A stretch of 64,000 nucleotides of DNA from contig JAVSML010024570.1 in NCBI GenBank assembly GCA_038503035.1, positions 27,007-91,006 of the forward strand. Direction: 5' to 3'. Positions 21,099 through 31,432 of the stretch are shown piece by piece; within the stretch, counting starts at the first letter, position 1; every line of letters starts with the position of its first letter. This DNA is from Crocodylus rhombifer. Its lineage: Eukaryota > Chordata > Crocodylia > Crocodylidae. The notes below the pieces were generated by a model. It was not told where the DNA came from and ran no database searches. It was given only the letters and a program-made list of their open reading frames with translations. Made by a program: the position numbers and the translations under genes.

Positions 21099-24000
21099 CT
21101 GAACAGGAGTGCTGTCCTGAATCAGGTTATGAAGTAAATGTATGTGCTGAGACCCTACAGTGAGAATTCCAAGTACTCAGCATCTTCCAGCCCCAGACCT
21201 ACTCTCTGCTATATATAGACCACTTTAAGGGAATTATCATTCTTTCTCTAGCTTGGAAATAAGCAAATATTGACCAAGAAGTAATAAGTCACATCCTCAG
21301 ATCTGATCAAGGACTGAAAAATAGAAACCCAGGATGACTTGGAGAAAGTGGTTTTCTTATTTAAGAAACCCAGTAAGAACTGCTGTGCAATATGGAGGCA
21401 TTGCATAGCCCCTTTAGGACATCCATAGAAAAAATATTTCTATTTAAACTTTTGCCATTAAAAAGATCCTAAAACACTCCCTGTTTCATCTCCGGTGCCA
21501 GGTTTTTAGCTAAGAGGAACAGGAAATCTGAACTAATAAGGATTCCCTGATTGCCCTGCAGGGAAGTGCTCTGACCCTAGTTCCAATAGTAACCTCTGAT
21601 TTGACAAAGGAACCACAATCTGAAAATTCTCCCACATGACGGCCCAAGGCTAAGGACTTGTCAGCCTGATGTATTACACGAGACCATTTCATTCAGTACT
21701 ACAGCATGTGCACAGCTAGAAGATAGAAAGGGGAAATGAAGAGTTTACAAAGCAGAGTAATATCTATGGGAGAGAGAACAGCTCTTGACAACCAAAAAAC
21801 ACCATAAAGGCTGATGTGGTGTTAATGGAGAAGGGTGCTGGGGAGATGTACAGACTGTAATTCTCCTTCATTTAGGAAACCTTTCCCCAAATATGGGTAA
21901 CTGAAGTTTAGTGCCCTACCAGTATTTTGCTTCTGCTAAGTTTCTCCGTGAAAAGTAAGAGGGATATAGAAAATTCACTGTGAATAATTTGTGGCAGAAT
22001 CTTGCTGAGATGTTTTTATGTGTATTAGTTGGCCAAAGCACACTCCCTTTATGCCAAAACAAATCCCAAGTATCTATTAATTATTATTGATTTACACTAA
22101 AATAAATGACCCATTTGGTCTCAATATACGATTTGGTGACTCTAGTACAACATACAAAACTAGTAAGATTCCCAGCTAATCCCTAAAAAAAAGGTCATTT
22201 TGTATACACTGCTTATGTATTTTATTGCTTTATACTGCTCTATGGCTGTTATGATGACTAGTGTAGAAAGCCATCTGCTTCAAAATGCATGAGCAATATT
22301 GTCAAAGAACACAAGCCTCAAACTCCTAACTTCTATTGTGTCCATCTCCTGATCTAACAGTGTGTAAGCTCTGAAATATTTAGACTCTATCGTAAAAAAC
22401 AGCTTAGAACAAGGATAAAACGTCGTTGAGAGACAGCCACTAACATCCTTTATTAATAAACAAATTCGCTTTCTCCAGCTCTTACTTGAACAGAAACAGC
22501 ACCATCTGTTGCTCACTGTTTTGTAGATCAAAGCAGCTTTTCATTCCACAGAAGAGGATAACAAGATATGAACCAGGCACAGTAGAAACTAAGTGAAAAG
22601 GGGAAAAATAAAATTTCATAAATGGACTAAGACTAGAAAAATGTGCTCTAATGTATAAGTATATAGCGTGGAACCACCCCTGGTTTATTTTGGGTTATTT
22701 TTTTTCCATTTGCCCAATCAATGAGGCTTTTCAAGAACCAAACTAAAAACTCCATTGATTTTTGCCTGTCCAAAAATGCTAGAGAATGCAGGGACTAGCA
22801 TTAGAAACTTGAAAGTCACTATGGCTAGAAAATCTGTAGTAGGTCTAGTTCCACCTCTTCCTCTCGCTATTTATTCCAGATTTTTACTATAGAATATTTT
22901 CTAATGATCTGTCCAGTCCAATTAGTAGTCACTAATATTTATTTGTATCACTCTAACAATATGTTCTTCAGCACTGCTTCTAGGCTACTTACTCCCTGCG
23001 GAGTTAGACGACACAGTGCTGAAAATCCTGTTGACAACTGGAATCTGTTCTACAGCAGGTCTCCTATGTTGCTACAGCTGAATCCCCGCTAACAGCATTG
23101 GAAAAATTCTCTCACATTTCCTTGGTGTAGTCTGAGCCAAAATATGAAACAGTGTCTGGGGAAAAGCAGAACTGTGGCTGGAATTTGAACAGAAAGCTGT
23201 TCAGCTGCATTTCTGGAAAAGGTGTTACACCTTGAACTGCAAGCTGAAACTTTCCTTTAGCATTACCATTACCTCCTCAAAAGTGGATATACTTGTACAT
23301 AAATTAAAAGACAAATAGTATATCCTGTGGCTGGGTCCTTGTGTTTCTACCTTAACAATGAAATAATCCATTCCAAAATGTCTTGATGACCCAGAAGTCA
23401 AAACAATATCCAGGGGCCAAATCCAATAAAACACTTCAGTTCTCAAAACAGGACTTAGTTTTTGACTTAGACACCTTGATCCAAAGACCCTTGCTCAGAA
23501 GTCATCTAATCCTGGTGGCATCTAAGCTCATCAACTGCCTCCCTGTTTGTCCAAAAGGTCTGCCTCCTGCACATGCCTAGAACAGCCCCAGGCTGTCCCT
23601 AACCTGTTTGAATGTAGATACCGTGTGAGCCCAGATAACACACAGCACCAGCACTGAGTTCAACACACAGCCTGGCAGCCATGGCCACTTTCATTCAAAA
23701 ACACAGAGAAAGGAAGAGGCCACTTATTTAAATAAGTCTCATATTGGTGATTCAGCTTGATGGAGAACATTATCAGCAGCAAACTGCTTTCGCAAAATAT
23801 TTTAATATAAAAAATGGTTGATTTAAAAATTCTGATGATTTCCCCTGGGGACCCTGAACTTTCTGTGACTGCCATATCCCACAGCACTGGGGGACTTACA
23901 GAAGACTTTGAGATGGATGCATCTTCTGGCCACACTGGCTGACCTCAGCTCTTAATGATTACACATTTTGTGGATTTTTCTGAATCCCCTATGCCCCACG

Positions 24001-24349
24001 TTTCCCTCCTCTTAAGTTTCCAGCCCATCATTTGAGTATGACCAAAAATAAGGGCAACCCAAAGTTAAGGCAAAGAGATCACAGCACATCAGACTGAAGT
24101 GCATAACAGCCCCAGGCTTCTGCAGCAATTCCGTCATCTACAAGCATATTCATCAACATTCTGGGTACAAAGTGAAGGTTTGGGTTTTTTTGGGAGGGAC
24201 GGGGGTGTTAATCTATCAGGCAGCAACAGAATAGAAAGGAACAAAAAGGACAGTTAATATCACTTCTTTTGATATATGAATTTAAAAAAACCAACATTTT
24301 AGGGTGGGGTTGGAGTGTTAGTGTAGCCATAATGGTCCAAGGAGTACGT
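21099..24349. other. unassigned sequence
   Basis: AT-rich, no coding region or repeat recognised in about 3.2 kb. Confidence 0.5.
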
Positions 24350-24537
24350 GAGAAGCAAAGTTTTTTCGTGATACCTTTTACTGGACCAACTGTATAGTTG
24401 GAAGAGATATTAGACAAGCTGTCAAGCACAATGTGCCCTTTTTCAGGTCACGCTGTGCTTGAATGTTTGTCTAATGTCTCTCCCAACTATACAGTTGGTC
24501 TAATAAAAGATACTATGAAAAGAAACCCTTGCTTCTC
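24350..24537. repeat. palindromic interspersed repeat
   Basis: The arms (about 24350-24438 and 24452-24537) pair as imperfect reverse complements around a short loop near CCCTTTTTCAGG. Landmarks are GAGAAGCAAAG against CTTGCTTCTC, GGACCAACTGTATAGTTGG against CCAACTATACAGTTGGTC, and ATTAGACAAGC against TTTGTCTAAT. From memory it resembles a vertebrate repeat with a 'tattggaccaac...ttcaggtc' core; the family name is uncertain. Confidence 0.7.
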
Positions 24538-24983
24538 ACAAATATTTTACAGGCTACTGTTAGACTTTTGGTACGCAAAATATTAATGTGTTTCATAAAG
24601 GATTTTTTGTTCCAGGTACATAAACACAGCCACAGTCATTTTTGCTCTTGCAAAAAAACCCAAAAAACAAAACCCTCTTTTTCTCGCAAGATTTCCCAAC
24701 ATACATTGCAGTACCTGGCTTTTGCCTAATCTGTGCCTTGAACGTACTATTGAATATGCTTCTCCGTTTATATGCTAACAAACCTGTCCAAGTAACACTA
24801 TAAACCTAAACTGTAGGAAATTACAGAGTAAGCAGGAATTTTAAAGACTCCACCAGCAGATTCCTTTCAGCTGCTGCCTATAAATAGCATGTCATTCTGG
24901 AATAGCGTCTAACCAGAAAGCTGCAAGATATAAGAGTAACATTAATAGTCTGACTTGAACTCATTTCAATCTGGACATATCAT

Positions 24984-25470
24984 CAGCTAAGTACAGACAG
25001 CCAAAAACCCTGAGGCTGAATCAATTCAGTCTTTGCAGGTTAGTCTAAATTGCATAGATTGAACCAATAAGCAGAGATTCACTTTTGATTCCAGAAATGC
25101 ATCCATGTCTTCAGTGGCCCAGGCCAGAAACCGGAGGGTGCTAAAGTATACCTTCCTGCTTGGCTAGGGCAGACAGTTTGGGCCAAGGCTAGCCCACCCA
25201 CCCTGCAACATGGGATTTGCAGGGGAGGTGCAAGCCATCCTAGGATGCTGGGGGACTGTGAGTTAACCTGAATCTAGAGGGAATCTGGGACAGAAGTTCA
25301 ATAAAACAATTTCGCCTAAGTCAGTTAAGTCTGATACTACATCCATCCAGGTCTATCTTAAACTGGCTTCAGCCATTCTGAAAGTGGTTCATGTGCATTG
25401 AATTTCTGTTCTGTTACAGATCTGAACCAGTTTCTGAACACTTATACCAATTTACGTGTCCCTTCAGCAC
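24984..25470 (+). mobile_element. element E, short internally deleted copy
   Basis: The A-end (CAGCTAAGTACAGACAG) and B-end (TTTACGTGTCCCTTCAGCA) are inverted, about 0.49 kb apart. The first 200 bases match the A-ends at 11177 and 21098, and the last 200 match, reversed, the 11611-12897 pieces. This copy lacks the long palindrome and is what allows the nest at 11611-21098 to be read as one element. No coding capacity. Confidence 0.75.
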
Positions 25471-26392
25471 ATGCAGTTTAGCATCCAGTTCAGCATGTGC
25501 AGGATTCCCCATTCACACCTTACCCTGACTGCCACGGTGGGATAGGGCAGACTGTGAGGCCTAATGCAAGTCAGGGTTTTCTGAGGGCAGATTGTGGGGC
25601 TTGAGGCTGGACTGTTTTCTTTGTCATTGTTATCCGCTTCTCCTTGGATATTTGTGTGTGGTGTTGCAGTCTTTTGCATGTGACAAGTATGCATGTGGAA
25701 TTTAAGAATTAGGTTGCCATGCCCAGAGATTTATTTTATTTGCCCCAGAAAGTTCTCCATAGCCCTACTGAATCTGGTCAAGATCCTTCTTTCCTTCCGT
25801 CCTCTGCTTCATAGCCTAAGGACAACAGGGATCAGCTATGCATTGTCCCTCACTGTCTGTTATTCTCCGTCTTGTACTTTGGTGTGCAGCATCTTTAGAT
25901 GTCTGCTGCACTAGTCTGCTATCATTTAGTCACTCCCCACACTGCCTGCTTCTGGCTCTGATACCCTCAATCATACAGAAGAGCATGTCTTTAGCAGCTA
26001 GTCACGTCTCATCTGAAAGATGCATCCAAACAGCGGGATTTTGTTCTTTCTTTTTCCATCAGATACACCCCAGGGAATTATGCAATTATGTGCCCACACA
26101 AGTTTGCACATAAAACATATGACCCCACATAATTCCATAATTGTGCATAATTTAACCCAGACAGGCTCTGTGCCTCCACCTTTGCAGGGATCCTGGCACT
26201 CCAGCTAAAAGCCCCATGTGCAGGCACCAAGTGTGGTGGCACATGACTGGACAGCTGGTGAATAGGGAGAGGAGCTCCCACCTGCAGAATGGATGTGGGT
26301 GGGGGGTATGTGGGTGTGGGTCTCCCCCACAACAGCCATCCCCCCCACCATGGTGAACAGCCCCTGCTACCAGCAGCAGCAGGCCCTCAGGG
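25471..26392. other. unassigned sequence
   Basis: No gene recognised. AT-rich to about 26150, then grading into the GC-rich foldback region that follows. Confidence 0.45.
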
Positions 26393-26890
26393 CACTCATG
26401 GCCATGGTAGGCAGAACCCTCAGTGGTGCATGGCTCCAGGGGCTGCATATGGCTGCACACTGAGCCTTCAAACCAGACTAGGCTGACTCTGTGCCAGCAT
26501 GTGGGGCTGATAGCAGTGCAGGTAGGAGCCACATGCCATCAGGCTGGCTCTGTGCCTCTATGTGGGGTTTGCAGCACCCCAGCTGGAAGCTACACAGAGG
26601 CATAGAGCCTGCCTGGCCCAATGAACACAACTCTGTACCTCCACATGCAGCTTCATGTGGGAGTGCTGGAAACTCCACATGGAGGCATGGAGCCAGCCCA
26701 GCCCAGCTCGATGGCATGTGGCTCCCACCTGCAGTGCCGCAAGCCCTATGTGTTCACACAGAGCCAGCCTGCTTTGGTTCAAAGGTATGCGCCAACAGGC
26801 TGGGCCAGGTGGGCTCTGAGCCGTCACATGTAGCCAGTAGGACTCAGGTGGAGCTGTGTGCCATCAGGGGCTCTGCCTGCTGCAGCCATG
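26393..26890. repeat. GC-rich foldback region
   Basis: Arms of about 200 and 260 bases pair imperfectly around about 26615. Examples are GGAGCCACATGCCATC (near 26527) with GATGGCATGTGGCTCC (near 26710), TTCAAACCAGACTAGGCTG (near 26467) with CAGCCTGCTTTGGTTCAA (near 26764), and the CATGGCCATGG region (near 26398) with CTGCAGCCATGAACACC (near 26880). The style matches the interiors of the GC-rich DNA elements at 12187-12516 and 13300-19750. Terminal repeats were not placed. Confidence 0.6.
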
Positions 26891-27245
26891 AACACCCAAA
26901 GGGGTGTGAGGGGATTTGTTCCTTGACTCTGTATATAACCTCTACACAGGTAGCTAACCTTTTAAAGTCAGGTCTTGGCACTTGACTGGCTGAGAGGCCT
27001 TTTCTCCTTATTACAGCCAGGGTTGGAGTAAGATATTGGTACCACAGGTCCAGGTCCAGCTGCTCAATTCATCAATTATATCAAAATCTCACCTTCCATT
27101 TTAAGAAAATAGTAAGCTTCTAAACCTCATGGTTGTGAAGAAAACCTTGAAAGTGTGACCAGAGTTTAACCCTCAGCACTTTTCATGTGCTCTAAAGCAG
27201 AAAAGAAAAAACAGATTTGAAATGTTTGCCGCAGCAAGTCTGTTG
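26891..27245. other. unassigned sequence
   Basis: No gene or repeat recognised between the foldback region and the LTR. Confidence 0.45.
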
Positions 27246-27250
27246 GTTCC

Positions 27251-28135
27251 TGTAACAGGGGACCTTCTCAGGGCTGATTTCCCAGTGGCCCGCCCACCTG
27301 TTTCTGGGCTAACCATCTGCCTTCTTGCCCATCATGCCTTGTTGGTAATTATTTAATTGATCTTAATAAAGCAGGAGGCTGCCCGTTCCTTGCCCTGATG
27401 CCAAGGAGTGCTACCTGAGGCTCCAGTCCTCCCCTACACCACAACCCAAGCCTCACAGGTGGCATCCAGATGTTTTCACAGTCACCGGCCCCACAATCCT
27501 AGTGTTGAACCCCTCTATGATCCCTCCATTCCCGTGGCCAAATCTGCCTTCATTCTCAGCAGCATAGCTCCCTGAGCTGCTCCCCCTTACAGGTGTGGTC
27601 TCCCCAGGACCTTTGAATCACTAGCCCTGGCCCACCTCCAGGCCAACCAGAACCCCAGGCCCTCAGGTCTTGGGCATTCTTCGCGGTGGGCCCCTGGCCC
27701 TTCCGGTCCTGGCCCCAGCATGGACTAGTCAGGGGAAGTCCAGACAGGCATGAGTCTATAGCCTTACTCTCTTTCTCTAGGGGTCCACCCTCCAGACCCT
27801 ACAAAAAGGTGTAACCCACCCAGTTGTGGGGGGTTAGGGATTAAGGCGCCCCAACCCCCCTTTCACCAGAGTTAACTGGCATTTCTTGGGGGCTCCCACA
27901 CCACCGGCCACCTACTCCCGGCAGGGTGCAGCTTTAGGTCATGCCCAGGACCAAGGAGTCTCCTATCCATCCCCTACAGCTCCTCCCTTACCGCCAGATG
28001 TTACCTGCAACCAGGCAATGTTGTTGCCTCACCTCCCAGCAGCAAAATGCCCTGTTTATATGGGCAGCCCTAGATCCAAAATGGCTGCCCTCATCAGGCC
28101 CTCAACGTGGCAGGCACACACAGTGCCCTGCCACA
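27251..28135 (-). mobile_element. solo LTR with 5-bp target duplication
   Basis: The plus strand begins TGTAACAGGGGACC and ends AGTGCCCTGCCACA. GTTCC flanks both sides exactly (27246-27250 and 28136-28140). Read on the minus strand it opens TGTGGCAGGGCACT like the LTR at 19837-20814, and a CATATAAAC box lies about 85 bases in (near 28050), a plausible promoter. The two copies differ in the middle, suggesting an old family with subfamilies. No internal region adjoins it. Confidence 0.8.
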
Positions 28136-28539
28136 GTTCCCAAGCTTGTGAGTTTAAACCTAACTCAGATGTCTCTGCACAGAAGACACTTCTATAGCTT
28201 TGGTGTAGATATATCCACAAGGGATGTCTACCTAAGATGGCATGGTGTGACCTGCTCCATACTCCAAATGGCATACTAGCTTGAAGACCCCAGCCGTTCT
28301 TTCTCCTAAGCAGACAGACCAAGTCAAACCAAAGCAAGTACTTTTCTTCCATTCTTCAAGGAATGGGGGGAGATTTTTCTCATGTTTCTGGGGTTAAAGG
28401 GGCCCTGTGATACTGCCCCTGCTTGTGGTATAACCATTCCCTGCACTGGAGGGAAAGGGGACTTCCCTGGCTCCACCAGTCCATAGTCTTGAGTGTAAGC
28501 TGCAGGAAATCCTCATGTCATGTGGTCATAAGGTTGATT

Positions 28540-28605
28540 TCATAGAGAAGTTGGACACTAGCTCAAAAGGTCATCTAGTCCAACCCAAAGGGAATGCCTG
28601 TAGGT
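28540..28605 (-). repeat. short antisense CR1 3' fragment
   Basis: TTCATAGAGAAGTTGGACAC followed by GGTCATCTAGTCCAACCC is the conserved antisense CR1 3' terminus. Only about 65 bases are recognisable. Confidence 0.65.
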
Positions 28606-28768
28606 TTGAACTCACATGCTTTGGCTTCCCAATCTCAAAGCCTTTTGACTTTGTGGATCCCATTGATTTATTTTTTTGTGTGGGCATTTGAAATAAGAGA
28701 GAGTGAGCGCTAGTGTTTGTGGGAAGAGTGTGTTTCAAGAGGAGGCTGGGCTGCTGGGTTTTCAGATA

Positions 28769-29348
28769 CAGGCAGTCCTTGGACTTAACGACACAATTGG
28801 TTCCTGAAAACCATGTCTTAAGTTGAGATGTTATAACTCAGAACCAATTTTCACATAGGAACAATGTTATAAATGGGGGATCGGTTCCTGAACCCAGGCC
28901 CAATACCCTATTTTCACCAAAAATAACACAGAATTTTGTACTCAATCAGTTATAGATGAGTAATATAGCTACATTAATGTATTTATATTGTAAATAGCAA
29001 TCATATTGATTTGGAAGGACTTCTTTGAGGTGACTTTGCTGGACTTTTTCGAGGGCTCTTGGTTGGACTTTTTGAAGAGTTGTTGGCTGGAGTCTTGTCA
29101 GGAGTCTTGGCTGCAGGTTTTTCTGGAGTCTTTTCTGCTTTCTTAAAGAAAGTGTTCAAGGAAGTTTGGACAGATGTTCTCCAGGGAGATGAGTAATGCA
29201 GCGTACTTGTTTGCTGGCATGGTATGGCATCTGATCAAACATCATAAAATCAAAACTGATGTCAGAAGGTTGAAACAGGGTGTCAATTTATAAACGTCTT
29301 AAGTTGTGTTCATTGTAACTCAAAACGTCTTAAGTCGAGGACTGTCTG
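28769..29348 (-). mobile_element. Tigger/pogo-type DNA transposon, internally deleted
   Basis: The left end CAGGCAGTCCTTGGACTTAA and the right end TTAAGTCGAGGACTGTCTG are inverted repeats, and TA flanks each side (28767-28768 and 29349-29350), the expected Tc1/mariner-superfamily target. The terminal CAG and TA duplication favour the Tigger (pogo) group. At 580 bases it is far below a full element of 2 kb or more. The coding strand is minus, judged by the transposase remnant at 29001-29213. Confidence 0.8.
29001..29213 (-). pseudogene. C-terminal remnant of a Tigger-type transposase
   Basis: About 70 codons are open without a stop on the minus strand and end in TGA at 29003-29001. The reading begins LHYSSPWRTSVQTSLNTFF, then becomes a low-complexity basic tail built of repeated K-T-P and K-S-P units (EKTPEKP, KSPTKSPRKSP, SPQRSPSKS). 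The upstream sequence has stops in this frame, so the catalytic DDE region is deleted. Assignment to the Tigger transposase rests on its position and strand inside the Tigger-like termini; I do not recall an exact family match. The preserved reading in an otherwise dead element suggests recent spread of the internally deleted form. Confidence 0.6.
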
Positions 29349-29350
29349 TA

Positions 29351-31432
29351 TTGTATAATTAACTAGGTAGCTTGAAGTATAGACTACTGTATAGATGACT
29401 ACTGTACAGATGCTTTATTTCATATGGTGTATAAAACAAAATAGCCACCACTTCTGAAAGGATTACAGGATTTGCTTTGGAAAGAGGTGTCATTAAAAAG
29501 TTTGTCTCACCTACACTGAAGAGGCTATTTTGTAAATCTAATAGGAAAGTGACAGAGCTCAGGAGAACTTTGTTATATGCTTTAAAGGTAGGCTTTTCCT
29601 CTTAAGAGGAGATTTCCCTCTAACCACACAAAAAGGAAGTCAAGGGGTTCAGCAGAACATTTGAAAGCCCCATATGACATGCTAAAAACGTGTCTAAATG
29701 TCCCAAAAACTATGTCATGTGACAGGGCCTACAATTTCAGAGTGCATTTCAAAAAAAAAAGAGGAGAAAATCTTTCATGGAAGGGTAAGGGAATTCACAT
29801 GGCAAAAGGGCATATGCTGTAGATAAGCATGGAGACCATTTTTAAATGCATATCATTTACTTGATAAGTTGTAACAGATTCTCTGGAATCGTGTCAAAGG
29901 AGCATATAAATACATATGCTGCAGACCAAGTCTGAAATGCATGTAATGGCTTGCTTAGACCATAACTGCCAGCTTGCTACATCATAGCAATCTATTGTCT
30001 GGAGCCATCAAAACATAACAGCCTATTCTGGATATTCCCATATTTGGAACAGACTCAAGTTATTAAAATATTTAAAACTGTCTACTGTTCATGCATGCTA
30101 ACTCTTTAAATAATACTTTGTAATGTGCTTTTCTCTTGCTATGATAAGGACTCTAAGGAATGATTATGAGACTATAAACTATTGTATTATCAATAATAAA
30201 TTAGCTGAGTTTTCCTTTAAGTCAATTTATCCATCACAAGATACACCATTCAAGATAAGGTTAATTATGAAATGGTAAGAATGCAACACAAGCCTAATTC
30301 CTGATAAAGATATATAGAAGAGCCTTTGTGTGCTGGAATTTTGATAATTTAAAGTTAATTTCTAGTGACATAGAGAAAATCATGACTGTGTCCATGAATC
30401 ATGAGGCTTTTCTCCAGGGCACAGAGAAAAACAAACAGCTCATTAGAAAAGATGGCAAATCAACCCACTGTTTGAATCAACATATGAAATAAAAGCAACA
30501 AACCAATGCATGTAGATAGCTTTCTTCACACAAACTTACTGTAATAAAGTGAAAGCTAAATCACCAGTGAAGGTGATCATGAAAACTATGGCAAATATGT
30601 ATTTCTTTAGTTTATTTTTAAATATAACCTTTGTGCACTTTCAAAGAGAGCCTTAGAAATCCTTTTAAGGTTTCTTGCACTTGCCTTTTAACTCAGGAAT
30701 ATCAGCAATGTCAAGTTGATCTTTTTTTTTCAGTTTTGGTGGAAAAGCTCTGGGAGGTCTCAGGAATGTGCAGACTTTAAAAAAGCCATACTTAGTCCTG
30801 ACTGCCTCAAGAGCCAACAGCCACAGCAAGAATCACATGCCTTCCCAAGTGAACCGTGGAAAATATACTCCAGTACAAAAGAAAAAGCCATAGCACTTTT
30901 ACTGTGACCAACACAGAGGGAGCATGCATGGGGTGCAATACTTATGGTAACAGGGAAGACACGACTGCATGAAGTTTAAAACATGCATGTGCTCAAACAA
31001 AAACACATTGGTATCAACATTGTCTTCAGAGATGCAGATGGTAATTTAGAGAACTGCTTGTGACTCGAGCTAGGGGCTGTGTGTTACTTCTCTAAACAGG
31101 GAAATGTTGAATCTGAAAAAAATACAAAAACTTGAGGTAGCTTTAAGCTTGTTAGCTTGGATACCAGAAGTAGTTCAGTCATTATAGCCCAGAGCTTAGT
31201 AGGTTAACTGACTGTTGTGAAGCAGGTTTAAAGCAAGCTTTGGTACTGAAGCCAAGGAGGTCATTCAAGCCTGAATTTCTAGCAAGACAGACATCAATAA
31301 CTTAAAAAAACCAAACCACAACTTCTGGTATTTTTTAAAGATGACGGAAAGCAGGAATATGCATATTACCCCATTTCTTCTCCTATTATAAGCCACACTG
31401 GGCTTTTGGCCAGTCTCTTCTATTGGAAGGAA
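29351..31432. other. unassigned sequence
   Basis: AT-rich, about 2 kb, without a supportable gene or repeat. Confidence 0.5.
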
